Shown in pieces: positions 1 through 11,801 of a stretch of 64,000 nucleotides of DNA. This DNA is from Rhizophagus irregularis (Eukaryota; Glomeromycota; Glomeromycetes; Glomerales; Glomeraceae): assembly GCF_026210795.1 (NCBI RefSeq), contig NC_089444.1:3772501-3836500 (forward strand). The letters are read 5' to 3'. How positions within the stretch are numbered: position 1 is the stretch's first letter; every line of letters starts with the position of its first letter. A model generated the notes under the pieces. That model ran no database searches. It worked only from the letters and a program-made list of their open reading frames with translations, and was not told where the DNA came from. The position numbers and the translations under genes were made by a program.

Positions 1-2500
1 AGGTATATCTCGTTATTGATTGTAATACTTGAGCAAATGTTTAAGAATGACCTAAATCGTATAATTTTAAAATATGCAAAACGAACTTGAAATACACACA
101 AAGTGAAAGAAAAACAAGTAAATGAAAATTTTTTTTATGCAATTTATGGATTTATAAAATTGTATAATTAAATTTTTTTTTAATTATTTTATTCCTTTTA
201 ATGAAATTCTTAATAATTGGAAATTTCAAAGAAAAAAAAATTTCGTGTAATCATAACAGTCACTGGTCACATGCAGATCATTACACCGCTAAATGATTTG
301 TTGGCTGCCGATCGTATTAAGTATTTAAGTTTATTATATAATCAGCAAATAATCTTAAAAGGAAATCACTCGAAAACTAATCTTTATGTTAACGTTAAAA
401 GTTCACGTTAACGTTAACGCGCCACCCACCTTATACTTATATAGAATATCTTCTTTTGCTAAAAAATTATGAGATAATAATTTCGGAAAATCATATGAAA
501 ATTAAATAATAATAAAAGAATTATTTTTCGTCAGAAATAATTAAACCAAAAATGATCAACGATCATGTTACGAAGTCGCAGTAATTAGTAAGTCATTTTG
601 TATGTAATTACTAATCAGATAGTTTTTTTATTGCATTATAACAGATTATGTTGTTAGTGTATTTTTTTTTTAAATATATATATATTGTTTAAGTTAGAAT
701 TTTTTTATTTATTTGATTGATTTTGGAATTCATTATATTATTATTATTATATCAAAAATTTTGACCAATTCAATCTGTAATACAAAAAAAATACATAATA
801 AACATCATAATAATATTTTTAATATATGTTTATATATGGTGACTTTCATGGATAAAATTTGATGATTCATCAAAAAAATCTTATATAAAAATATAAAAAT
901 TCATGAAAAACTTCAAATTTTACTTAAAATAACGATTCTCTTATAATATGCTGTTAAAAATCCACCATTTATGTCTTAAATTTAATGATTCACATATTAA
1001 AAATTCTTTTTTCGTAGGGTTAGATAGATAAATTTACTTAGCCAAAATTTCTGGTCTATATTTAGAAAAATTATTATTACACATAAATATTAATTTAAGG
1101 TGGATTTTTAATGTGAGTGTAAAATAAAAATTGATTAAAATTTTACTATATATATATTTTTCTTTGATAAATGTATTTCTTTATTAGTAAATGTAAAAGA
1201 AAATCATACATCTTAAATACAAAAATACATTGAAATACAAATGTTACCCCAACATCTCTTCATATCAAAATTCTCCGTATGTCCGTATGATAAAACGAAG
1301 TATGCACTGACCACAACCTAAAATTAAAATGTATTCATGTATTTACTAAACTACTTAAAAAACTAAACTATCCTATTTATGCTGTCGATGTTATTTCTAT
1401 CATTATATTTTTGCATTATATTTAATTTTCCTATGTTTTTTTGATTTTCTATACTTTTTACCCAAAATCCTTATTACACGCACTACTATTATTGTTAACA
1501 AAAAATAATTACAATGTAGCATAATGCAAAACTAGTTGTAACGAAAAATCCTATTCTACGTTGCTACCTGACTCATCCGTTCTGTTATCTTTCTTTCACC
1601 CTGTACTAACGCGACACGCTTTTGGCTGTTTTTGATTGCTGTTGTTTCTAATTCGTTCTTTGTCTTCGTTTGCCTTGTAACACGTCCGTTTTGTCTTGAA
1701 TTGCCCTATCACTAAATTTAACATTTAATTCATTGAACTCACTGACTGCTTCTTTGAAGGCACCTTCATACCCAATAAACTAGGTGATGATTCTTCTATT
1801 TGTTCTTCATCTTTCGACAGTTCATTGTTATGGTTTGGTGTCTGCCCAGCCACTTGAGTCATCCGGTACCCACACTTTCTGCTATCGCCGATAAGTTCGT
1901 CCTGCATCTTTAACTGGAGACTTTCCTTCATGTTGAATCATAAATTCCTTTCATCAGGCCATTTTCGTTGTTAAAATATATTAAAATGTATTTAATTTTG
2001 TTGACTCTCATTATTTTCCTGAAAAAACCGCCATATTTGTAAACATGCTCCTTGATTACGCCATCTTATTCTTTTCTGTCACTATCTATCCGTCTGCTCG
2101 CTTGCCAACTAAATTTTTCTATACGTTAATCTTGAATCAAACATCCTAAAAAAGAATTTGTGCCCATTTCTCGTAATCGATACATTAATACCGCCCCGTT
2201 TGTATATTTCTTAATATTCTTTTGTAAAACGCAATGATGCTTTTAACCATCTTGAATTTATAACACCGTTTGATTCTCAGCCGTTCAATATATCCCACAT
2301 TACTTTTTAATTGTTCATGTATTTATTAATTATTTATTTATTTTATGTGAAGTTAGGATAGACAATCGATCAGGATATATTCCCTCGAAAGGGGGTTAAT
2401 CCTACCTCTTGATATCATCCATTACAAAACAGACCTGAACTTCTATATAAATGGTAACCAGTTTTAATTGTTCATGTATTTTCGTATCTTTCAAATACGG
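1..2500. other. AT-rich gene-free region with one decayed coding-like block
   Basis: No intact gene is visible. Most of the stretch is AT-rich with poly-A and poly-T runs. A block at about 1560-1935 is richer in GC than its surroundings and has a 68-codon open frame on the minus strand (1725-1931) with a polar, acidic composition. It continues upstream in mixed frames, so it looks like a remnant of an old protein-coding gene or element of unknown identity. The small plus-strand frame at 217-411 has no recognisable features. Confidence 0.5.
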
Positions 2501-3169
2501 GATAGTCGTAGTGCTCCGAATAATCCGAGTTAACCCGGGTTATTTTGACCCGACTCGACTTTTAAATCGGGTCGATACTTGTAATTTTGAGTGACTCGTG
2601 ACCCGCATGACCCGCATGACCCGACCCGACGGGTCGGGTCATATATTTCCTTGACCCGGGTTTTAACCCGAATAATCATTTGATTATCCAAATCTTTTTT
2701 TTCGCACCTTTATTAAGTTAAAACGAAACAATTAGAGCATGTGCTTGAAATTCTGGCAGAAATAAAGGTATTATTGAGTTTCTATTGATGTATTTAATAA
2801 AATTTTGAATTTTAATTCTAATCTTAATTAAATAGTTAATTATACATATGTAATGTAAATTCTTTTAAGTTTAAAATTAAATGTAATTGAATAATATATA
2901 ACTTTAAATACGATAGATAAAAGTTGTGCAACCTACATGATGATCATTGTCATTATCTTGTAGGTCAATTTTTCTTATTATTGGTTAACCAAAAATTCGA
3001 GTTTGAACCCGGGTTATACGGGTTAAACTACACTCGGGTCAAGTCGATTTCGGGTTATAAAATTGTGTGACCTGAACATATACGAGTCCCTCCTTTTTCA
3101 CTTCAGGTCGGGTCGAATATATTCTCAAAACCCGACCCGACTTGACCCGGTAGGAGCACTAGATAGTCG
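2501..3169. mobile_element. hAT-type MITE with 8-bp target duplication
   Basis: The element spans 2509-3161 (653 bp). Its ends are inverted: TAGTGCTCC at the left and GGAGCACTA at the right. It is flanked on both sides by the same 8 bases, GATAGTCG (2501-2508 and 3162-3169). An 8-bp duplication is the hallmark of hAT transposases. Both subterminal regions (about 2520-2670 and 3000-3150) are packed with GACCCG/CGGGTC repeats in both orientations, while the middle is AT-rich and non-coding. There is no transposase, so it must be mobilised in trans. Confidence 0.85.
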
Positions 3170-3699
3170 ATATGTTATATCACGTGATTGCTCAAAAAAT
3201 TATTATCCAGAAAAAAATCCTGTTTTACTTCTTTAACCTGCACCTTGTTGATCGTTCCGTTATTTGGGTTGTTTTGCGCCCGCAAGTTTTTCCGTTTTGC
3301 GTCACAAGGATTTTTCTCTTGTTTCTTTTTTCCCTCTAGGTCTTTCACCTTTTTGTCTTTTTGTTAAGAATTTTAACCTTAGCTTTTCTTCTTTTTCTAT
3401 TTCATTCGTTCCTGAACCGTTACATCAACTTTCAATTTTCCTATACGATTTTGTAAACCTTCATATCTTTCTATTGTGTCATTTTGTTGTGCTAATATTG
3501 GTTCCCTGTTTACTGCGCCTTTTGAGCCGTTAGCTCTTCGACAATTTTCCTAAAGACTTCGAAACCATACTTTATTATGAAAACAATAATATTCTTGGAT
3601 TTTATTATATCATTTTGTTGTAAAAACAAAAAAATCGGCCAACTTAATTTTGGCCAGTTTAATTTCAGCAGGAATTAAGACGATTTGGGCCAGAATTAC
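3170..3699 (-). other. Decayed coding-like remnant, coiled-coil composition
   Basis: On the minus strand around 3260-3540 the translation is rich in Gln, Glu, Lys and Arg, with a stretch resembling a coiled coil, but it is broken by stops. It lies on the other side of the hAT MITE from the similar GC-richer block at 1560-1935. The two could be halves of one old gene split by the insertion. No family is recognised. Confidence 0.25.
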
Positions 3700-3842
3700 G
3701 AAAATCCGGGTTTAACGAAAAATCATGTGCCGGCCTGGACCCAACCCGGGTGAATTTTGAAGAAAATTTGCCGGCCCAAACCCGGATCCTGGTCCGGGCC
3801 GTGTTAGGGTTCCGGGTTCCGGGTCCCATTTGCAGACCTCTA
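3700..3842. mobile_element. Solitary hAT-like terminus with GC-rich subterminal repeats
   Basis: A GC-rich block of CCGGG/CCCGG motifs ends in TGCAGACCTCTA at 3831-3842, which has the form of a hAT right terminus (inverted, TAGAGGTCTGCA). No matching left end is seen within several hundred bases upstream, so this is probably a truncated copy. The 65-codon open frame across it (minus strand) is a by-product of the repeat. Confidence 0.5.
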
Positions 3843-4399
3843 ATTCAATTTTTCTATAAAAATAATGTGGAGTATTGTTAATACTATAATCCAAATGCCT
3901 TCTTTTCAAGAAATTTTGAAGTTGAGGCGCGTGAACAATGTAAAAAAAAAAATTGTGTAAAAAAAGTCAACTCTACAATAGAAAAAGAAAAAAGCAATAA
4001 ATGGTAAAAAATTTCCAATGACAAATTTTAGGCGGGTATGGTTTTGCTAACGTTAATTGTTTTTTATGTACTGGCGTGGGGAAAGCGGTGAGATAATTAC
4101 TGAGCGAGTAGGCCGCATTCAGTTATTTTTGTCTAGTTTTATAACACATTCCCTGGACCATGGGTATTTATATATAGTAATGGTTTTTTCTTTAGGATCG
4201 AGGTTTATTCTGCTAGGTTTCAATTTTTCATTTTGCTTTTATTTTTTTTTGTGTGTTTTATTTTATTGGACGAGTTTGAACGGGTGGAGGGTAGTTTCTA
4301 TTTATTCATGTGTTATGCAGCTGCATGGCCCGTTACATATATTGCGTATGAGCTCTTTGTATTTAGATAAATTAAAGTCGCGTGACCGTTTGGTCTGCG
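3843..4399. other. Gene-free AT-rich stretch
   Basis: The open frame at 4057-4428 (plus) is hydrophobic and low in complexity. It shows no family feature and runs out of frame into the F-box remnant that follows. No gene is supported. Confidence 0.4.
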
Positions 4400-4634
4400 A
4401 TTCTAGGTATAAGACTAAAAATAGGTAGTGATAATATTTTACATTACATAAAGGAATATATTATGAAGAAAAAAAGAGTCAAGTATTTGGCTATTATGGA
4501 TTGTAATAAGAAGAAAGAATTGTTTGATTTGAAAGACGAAGTGAGGGAATTCGAGTTACATATTAAATATTAAAGTTCGAAGATATAGTGATTTAGATAT
4601 TAACGTTTATGACTTTATAAAGAATATTGATTAG
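4400..4634 (+). pseudogene. F-box/LRR protein gene, C-terminal fragment
   Basis: The translation from about 4400 matches the last 60 or so residues of the intact F-box gene ending at 23732: both share the block H-Y-I-K-E-Y-I-M-K followed by R-V-K-Y-L-A-I-M-D. Nucleotide similarity continues past the coding end into the 3' flank, including the attgattagttataaaaatg segment. A base insertion near 4570 shifts the frame and creates a stop at 4571-4573; the ancestral stop lies at 4632-4634. The N-terminal 85% of the gene, including the F-box, is missing. It is a dead paralogue fragment. Confidence 0.75.
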
Positions 4635-6836
4635 TTATAAAAATGAATGATATTTGTAAAATTATTAATTAAAGTTGCTTTACATATTCACTTTTCTAAA
4701 ACAAAATATTTATTTATTTATTTATTATAGAGATTTAATGAGAAATTTTTTTGTTCATGACAAATTTATAAATATTTAATCATTTTTAGAAATGGACAGT
4801 CCCCATTTCGGTCTGGTCTGGTCCAAAAAACAACACTGGTTTTTCAGACCATGAATGTTTCAAATAATTGTTAGCTTTCAAAATAATCTGATATTTCATA
4901 CAGAAATTAATCTGAAGTTTATGCAAGTATCTGGATGTCTGTCCTAATGATGATGTGCAACAATAAAATCTTTAAATGGCATGCAGTTCTCTTAATAATG
5001 GGTTTATCTTTTATTTTTAAAAGAAAAGGATATAACATTCTCAACAGCTTAAACATACACATTTAAACAACAGAGTGCTATAACATAGTACAATTAATCC
5101 AAAACAAAACAAAATTATGCTACATAAATTTATTAAACCTAACTAAACAAAATCTTTACATGTTTCACTATCATAATTAATCCTTAATAGTGTTTAATTA
5201 AATCTGTGCTTAATTATTAAAACATGTTACTCACAATTAGTCAGCATGAATTGTAGACAATATATGCCATGATTTACCCAGTTTGACACAATAATAAAAA
5301 TTTAAAGATATTTACAGACTAGGAATTGAAACCCATAATAATATTGATCGCCTAGTGAATACTAATTAATTATAAAAAAATCATAATGGATATACAATAT
5401 TTTGCATAATTTATTATGCATCTTAGAATTGCTAAACGATATCAACTAAAATGCATGAATGTGAAGATAGTTTTATCAAAATTTTACTTACATAGTTTTA
5501 AATGGTGATTTAAAACAAAATTAAATGGATATAAAATTATTCAGTCTTAATGGATTGTAAATACGCATTGTTATTAGTGATTGTATCCTAAGTATTCGAA
5601 TAAAAAAATCTGTCACCGTTAAGTATGAAATCCCCAACAATGAGTCCGATTATCTCTGCTTAGGAAATACATATGATCTAGTCATGTGTAATCGATCACC
5701 TGGAAAAATGCGCAGTGCGATATCGGGAAAATTCTTGCTGAAGAATAGGGCTGTACAACATAAGATTTGCACATATATTCGCATTATTTTTTTTCTCTGA
5801 CTCGACTTGTATTATTTTTTATGGCGAAATGAATAAAATAATCATGTATAGTAGTTTGCAGGCATTAGCATAGGAATTCGTCATGTATCATGGGCTACGT
5901 CCTCGCACCACGTAATTCATTTTAGTTTAATGTATTGCAAATAAAAAACGTTTAGGGTAGTCAAATATTTTTCTCGTGGCGATTGGTAGACCGTACATAA
6001 TAATTTTTTATTGTTCGAGCGTTATGCATGTTAATATAGGTAATTTAGGAAATCTGGGCAAATTATTGGGCAATAAGATTGCCAGCACTTTCATTCTCAA
6101 ACTTTTTCGCATATCCTCAAAATTGTTACGTATATTATTGTAAAAGGACCCCTTGATTATTTTAAATATGAATATTAAATTCTTTTATTGTTAAATTAAG
6201 GAGAATCCGTTGATCAGATTTTCGTGATGCGATCATATTAAATTTTCCCAAAAGTGTAAAACAAAATCGATCCTGCGAATTATATAAAAAAGTGATGTTT
6301 TTATTAGTGAATCCTTTTATTCGCCTTGTGCAAGTAAAACAAAAAAATCAAAACCAATCTAACCTACCATTATTTGCATCATCGGTATTTACAATCAAAC
6401 GAACCCAATAATAAAGTAATTGCTCGGCTAGCATGCCATCACGATGTTAATCGATTTCCACCTCTATAGATGTTCCAAAATAAGACGGATATATTACTCT
6501 TCTTTGCTATGTATTGCCGAGAAAATCTTTGACAATCATCACGTGTACAATAAACGCCAGTGACTATTCACGTGAATCTCGTCACATGCCTTAACTCAAT
6601 AAAATTTGGCGCAGTGTATCTAATATAATAAACACCAAATTCTTGGTATTTGGCGCAGTATCGTGTGTATTATACAGATCCAGAGTTATGTGACTTTGAA
6701 ATCAGCCAACTGCGTAAATGATCAACTAAATTAATCAAATCAATCTCGATTTCTCATAAAAAGTTCATCTTTTATCTAGACTCGGACTCGTACAAGTGTA
6801 CAACTGCACGTCTTAACGTCTTAATAAGAAGTAATT
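4635..6836. other. Gene-free region with an F-box upstream remnant
   Basis: AT-rich DNA without an intact open frame. It contains the F-box upstream-region copy at 5203-5304, annotated separately. At 6600-6660 the phrase TTTGGCGCAGT occurs twice around a short inverted repeat. Nothing else is recognised. Confidence 0.5.
5203..5304 (+). promoter_or_regulatory. Orphan copy of an F-box gene upstream region
   Basis: About 100 bp align base by base with the DNA just upstream of the intact F-box start codon (22095-22200). Shared blocks include taattatt-aaacatgtt, cacaatta, catgaattgt, tttacccagtt and aataataaaaattt. No F-box coding sequence follows. This is the relic of a second paralogue promoter or 5' UTR, lying downstream of the C-terminal fragment at 4400-4634. 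Confidence 0.6.
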
Positions 6837-7040
6837 ATGTCTATCGTCTATGAGGCAATCAAAGCCCTAAGTTTCACACCAAAAGAAAAAACTGACCTAC
6901 GCGCATTCTTCGTTAATAATCCAGATAAAAGAAAGGAAGTAGAGCTCTTCATTTTTGAGTGTACTGATGATGAGGTGGTTTCTTGTTTGAGAAATGTCTT
7001 AAAGCCTGGTACGTTCTCTCACAGATTTTATCAAATATAG
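6837..7040 (+). CDS. Hypothetical small ORF or first exon before the Crinkler-like pseudogene
   Basis: A 67-codon frame with an ATG and charged, folded-protein-like composition, richer in GC than the flanks. It ends just before the first recognisable Crinkler/RHS-type segment (about 7140). It could be a first exon: several GT donors occur near its end and an AG acceptor (TATATAG, 7269-7275) precedes the next long exon. I do not recognise the sequence. It lacks the usual ubiquitin-like start of Crinkler proteins. Confidence 0.3.
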   Translation: MSIVYEAIKALSFTPKEKTDLRAFFVNNPDKRKEVELFIFECTDDEVVSCLRNVLKPGTFSHRFYQI

Positions 7041-7139
7041 GATAATGATGCTTTCTGTCATATTTGCCAATAATACCGAATACTCAATTAATCTTGTGCT
7101 TTTCTTTCCTGCTTCTTATCGTCAAACCCGTTCAAAAAA

Positions 7140-8541
7140 CACATTCACATTGTCGTAGAACCTGTTACTGGTAAGTGAGTCGTAATACTTTTGTCAACGC
7201 GAGTGAACAGTTCTTTTGATACTTATACTGATTTTTTCGCTGTCAAAACTTAACTTATTTCTTCTTATTATATAGCGCCTCTCCAGGTGACTGAGAATCA
7301 AGATCTGAATGGGTTTATAAAAGCTTTGAAAGATACGGATTTTAATACAAAAACAAGTGATCTTTTAGAGTTGGCCGATAATACCAAATTTTTTGGACTA
7401 AAAAATCAACCATCAAAACTGTTTATTCGTAATTGCTACAAAGACCTGTTCCAAACCGTCTTGAAACCTGAAATAAGAAATTTACGTATCTCAAATAGTC
7501 TTGGAATCGGAAAACCATTTTTCGGTTATTACTTACTTTATGATCTCCTAAAAAAAGATAGAACAATTGTATACGAACTCCATACTATGAAAAGTAGTGT
7601 TATCCTCTTTAAAGAGGGTAAGGGTTTCTATCTTAACGAGATTTTCAATCACAAAATTATAAGAAATTACTTGCATAAAGAAAATACTTGGTATATCATT
7701 GATATAATGCTTCTGTTGCTAAGACAATTCTTATTTCTTCACCAATGAAGAGTCACTATCATGACTTTGATAAGGGTGACTCAGTAACATACGAATCATG
7801 CCAGTATGGACTTGGGAAGAAATTAATTACTGTAGACAAAAGCTTTTCGATAATCTTGATGAAAATATGGTTAGTGAGTTGTATATAAAATGGGGAGGGA
7901 TCCCTCGGTATATTTTAAAGGAAGCTCTAAATAGTAGTATTCAACGTAAGCTTATACAAAGTGGTTGACACTTGTGATGAGAAAATATTCCAATACATTG
8001 GTGGAAGTAATATCAGGGAGGACGTGAGTCATATACTTGTTCATATGTGGACAAACGTTCCGGAGGATAATAATGTTTTGAGAGATGAGGAAAGCACTGT
8101 AGATGAAGGCGAGGTCAAATATATTGCTGAAGAATACTATACAGAAACAATTATAAAATTTGCGTCTGACTATGTAGGTAACATTATATACGAGAGGCAC
8201 AAATATTCAATAATAAGACGATTACAGGCAGAAGTAGAAGCATGCCAAAACAGAATTTTGTTACTCCTAAAGATGACATTTCTTGGAGATTGCCACGTTG
8301 TATTAAAGATCATGTTAAGCAATACGTTCTTGGAATTGATTTAAGTTCTGGAGATTTTGGAAATTTACCAAGAACGTCATCTACCGCAACAATTGAGGAA
8401 GGAGTCTCAACTATTGGAGAGCCATCGGCTTCTAATGTAGCATCATCTGACTCCATCATCCCTGCAAAAGGCCCTCTAGTGGAAATCAAAGTAAAGGGAG
8501 TAAAGGGAAAAAAAAAGCAAGTTAGTAAGAATGCTGCGTGA
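7140..8541 (+). pseudogene. Crinkler/RHS-like P-loop ATPase pseudogene
   Basis: The pieces in order are: an H-I-H-I-V-V-E-P segment (7141-7169) followed by a good donor GTAAGT, an acceptor at 7275, then a long segment containing N-S-L-G-I-G-K-P-F-F-G-Y-Y-L-L-Y. That is the Walker A region of Crinkler/RHS-type NTPases, with the usual Ser/Thr after Lys replaced by Pro. Next come S-S-P-x-K-S-H-Y-x-D-F-D-K, then M-P-V-W-T-W-E-E-I, then W-G-G-I-P-R-Y. These landmarks lie in frames 0, 2, 1, 2 and 1 along the plus strand (shifts near 7700, 7790, 7960 and 8240), which short introns cannot explain. The family assignment rests on remembered motif order; the loss of function is clear from the frames. 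Confidence 0.65.
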
Positions 8542-8833
8542 TGCATCACGCGATAGCCTTGGAACTCAATTTAGTATATATACAGTGTAATAAAAATATG
8601 TTTTTATCTACATCGGGCTAGTGATTTTTAACATAAGTATGTTACATGTGTGCGTGTTTTGACGCGAACATCATAAATAAATTTTTTATTAATACATGTG
8701 CATTATTATTACGCCTGTCTGTATGACCAGAATATAAAAACTTTCATATTGAAAGGTAGCCCAGTATATGTGGAAAAATTCATCCATCGCACAGACATGT
8801 CAAGTGATCAGCCATTACATCATTGCGATCATC
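8542..8833. other. AT-rich spacer
   Basis: No open frame or repeat of note between the Crinkler-like pseudogene and the following TIR element. Confidence 0.5.
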
Positions 8834-9483
8834 CTTTAACCTAAGGTAGGTGTGTAGACCTTTAAGGCTTTAACCTAAACTGGTATACGATAAAATTTGG
8901 TATATATAATAAGATTTTTCGATTCATATGTTCTAGTTCCGTTTGCTCTGTACGCATTTTCGTCTTGAAAGGTATGTCACTTTCTTTTTTAATTTATTAA
9001 TTTATTATTTTATTTTTATTTTATTTTACAGTTGAAGTAATTTTTTAAGTATAAAATATACTGAAATATTTTTATTGAAAACAGATAAAAAAGTAAATAT
9101 ATTATTAGTGATAAGCTTAAAGGTCCCAAAAGCTTTCATAGAAGTTTTACATAATTCTTTAGTCATGTTTTATTAGTAAGAGTCATAAAATATATAAATT
9201 TTGTATATCTAGTACAAAAATATGGTCTATTTATTATTTTTTTTAAAAAAAAAATAATAAATAATATATTTACAACAAATTTTATAAATTAAATAAAATT
9301 GCAGAATTATGAAAGTTATTTTAGATAAATATTTCTTTGCTCTTTTTCTTAAAAATACTATAGTACAAAAATTTTTTATATAAGATAAATATTCTTAGAT
9401 AAACACAAACCGAAACTTGACCAATGAAATTCATCAAATTTCCCCAGTTTAGATTAAAGGTCTACACCCCACCTTAGGTTAAG
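8834..9483. mobile_element. TIR element (MITE-like), about 650 bp
   Basis: The left end reads ctttaacctaaggt...gtgtagaccttt...taaactgg (8834-8882). The right end is its inverse, ccagttta...aaaggtctacacc...accttaggttaag (9443-9483). The left copy carries an extra insertion of about 9 bp. The interior is AT-rich with no open frame. I could not identify a convincing target duplication, so the superfamily is undetermined. Confidence 0.65.
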
Positions 9484-9900
9484 AACGCTCCATCATTGCG
9501 CAAAAATTTTTGCGTGATGCCGGCGGTTATGAATTGGATTGGATTCCCAACCATAGCTCAGAATAATCGAACATGCCTACTACTTTATCTTGCCTTATAT
9601 TCTTGACCGTAATAAATCTGTTACCCTATCGTATATGTACATATACTGTACTTGGCCAGATTACATAGTGGAATAGGGTTAGTAGTAAACTTACCCATTG
9701 TCTTGCGACGGTTATTTCTTGATTTTTTAACCATTATTACCAATCAGGTTATCCGATTGAATTAATCTGCGGACCACTCGGACCAGTGCAACAATCGCAG
9801 GAATATCAATGCCATGTTACTGCTCATACTGCGGAAGAATTTCAGTGAGCTAGAAACTTGGAAAAACTCGGTAAAGTATATGGGAGGAGGGTATGGCATT

Positions 9901-10036
9901 TAATTGTGTTAAAGAAATGTATTAACGTTTCTTTTTTCATTTTTTTAGGTTTCCAGACTCCTAGAAATTAATTGTGTTAAAGAAACGTACTAACGTTTCT
10001 TTTTTTCATTTTTTTCAAGTCACCGGACTCCCAGTA
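9901..10036. repeat. Two-copy 66-bp tandem duplication with hairpin
   Basis: The units start at 9902 and 9968. Each begins attgtgttaaagaaa and carries an interrupted palindrome of the form AAGAAACGT-ACTA-ACGTTTCTT, then a T-rich run and a variant of cagactcc. Copy 1 has drifted in the left palindrome arm. Confidence 0.7.
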
Positions 10037-10079
10037 AGTTAGAATATAAATATTTATTTAATAGAAGGTATATAAGTAT

Positions 10080-10284
10080 TAATCCCCTGTCGCACTAAGT
10101 GTCACTCATGATCACCTTCATACTAATTTTTAAAAATTGCGAGTGATTAGTTGAGTTTATAAATGACCGGGAATCTTCGTTTAGTTATTTCCCGGTCTCA
10201 TATAGATAGCCGGAAAATTACTAATTTTAGTTTAAAATAGTTAAAATAGTTAATATTTAATGAGTGACACGCTCCAGGGGATTA
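10080..10284. mobile_element. Small TIR element with TA target duplication
   Basis: The element spans 10082-10282 (201 bp). Both ends carry ATCCCCTG followed a few bases later by GTGTCACTCAT, inverted at the right. It is flanked by TA on each side (10080-10081, 10283-10284), as for Tc1/mariner-type insertion. An internal inverted repeat, gaccgggaa...ttcccggtc (about 10163-10197), gives it a strong hairpin. It is non-coding. Confidence 0.7.
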
Positions 10285-10501
10285 CCCATTTATTTCCTGG
10301 GAAGGAAAACAATAGGCTTTTTTCCCTTCGGGAAAAAAATTGGCTTTGGGTAGGTGAAGGTTCGTGTCGGAACTTCTTTTTAAATTTTTTTTAAATTTAT
10401 TTAAACATTTTTTCTTTATTTGTAGATATCGGCTTCGGTTCTGGGACGTTGAAGTCTAATTGCTTGTGAAAACTTTATGTACATGATGGAAAATTCGAAG
10501 G

Positions 10502-10995
10502 ATGACTGAAACAGCAAATCAATTACTAAATCGCGTCACCCCGATTTGCACATGCCAAGTTCCAGGTTCAACTAATACAACAGAACCAGCTTATTCTCGC
10601 TTTCAATATGTCATGAGAGAATGGCGTGACTTCAACCGAAGTGTAATTTTAAACCGTCGGAGAACAGTTCCGTATTTCTAGCTAATGCATGAGATCTACA
10701 TGTAGAAGTCGATGCAAAACTTCATCTTTATTCTAAGGAATGTTGGATGTTTCCGATTTCATTTTATGCACCAATAATCCCACAGCATGCCTGTGGAAAT
10801 TAAAACGTTTCACAATTTGAGGTTAGGTAATTATAATCTCTGGGAAGTTTATCGAAATGCTGGCTGGGCTCAAATAACGAATCGAGATTTTAGGTTTAAA
10901 AAAAGGATCTTATCTCAGGTGTTTGGCGAAATGGCCTGCAATGGCTTATATTACAGGATCTTGACAAACTATTCCGGTACGTACTTTTATAGATG
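10502..10995 (+). pseudogene. Unidentified decayed gene
   Basis: Three stretches of plausible protein sequence lie in different plus-strand frames: 10502-10681 (59 codons from ATG, with R-E-W-R-D-F-N-R-S), about 10685-10800, and 10787-10996 (with N-L-W-E-V-Y-R-N-A-G-W). Codon usage and GC content differ from the AT-rich flanks. A gene split by introns is possible, but stops at the joins favour decay. I do not recognise the family. Confidence 0.35.
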
Positions 10996-10996
10996 A

Positions 10997-11801
10997 CCGG
11001 AAAATGAACCAAATAAAATACAATAAGTTGTATTGCCTTCATATTTTTTTTCATAACCAGTTATGATTTGATCAATGGGCTAACCCGTAAAATTTATCAA
11101 ATATTATGATTGTAATGAGACATTGATATTATAAATAATAACGCATATTTTTATAATTTTTAGTATCGTGGCTAAAAGTTAATATCATTTATACAAAAAC
11201 ATTTTTTGACTTAACAGAAATATTGAAGATGGCAAGAATATTGGGATGAAGGAATTTCTTCAAGTTCGAAATAGTATAATAGGAATTAGTAATGTCCTTT
11301 AACTCTTATTGGTCCACAATAATACACTCATATGATCATATCGTTGAAGTTAATTTTTATATTTGATTATATAATGTCTATAATAACACTCACTGGAAAA
11401 TTATAAATTCTTTAATTAAGTAGTTTCTGAATATCTGGAGAAATTATAATATGAAGAAATTAATTTAATATAATATTTTTTCTGAAATAAAATATTTTTT
11501 CTTAAGAGGATCCTCAAAGACTAAACGTGGATTTGATTTGATGTTAATGGTTGTGACAAAAAGACAACAACATATAAACTTAAAAAATATTAATAAGATG
11601 TTATTTATTTAATTTGCTCAATTACAAACCGATTTATTTATAAAATAAAATTTACATATATATACTAAATAATCTATAATCAGTGTTGAGCAAATAATAT
11701 AAAATATATATCATAAATGTTTTGCAAAAATGACTGTGATAACCCAAGTGTTCTGAATTTCATTCTTAATTATTTGTATATATTTAATTCAACCTTGCAA
11801 T
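10997..11801. other. AT-rich region downstream of the kinase array
   Basis: No open frame is supported. It contains the 3' flank of the minus-strand kinase gene that ends at 11802. Confidence 0.5.

Noticed and set aside
4057-4428. 123-codon hydrophobic plus-strand ORF
   Set aside because: Phe/Tyr/Leu-rich from T-rich DNA, no motif, and its end overlaps the F-box remnant in another frame.
7952-8200. 82-codon minus-strand ORF
   Set aside because: Antisense to the Crinkler-like pseudogene segment and without recognisable features.
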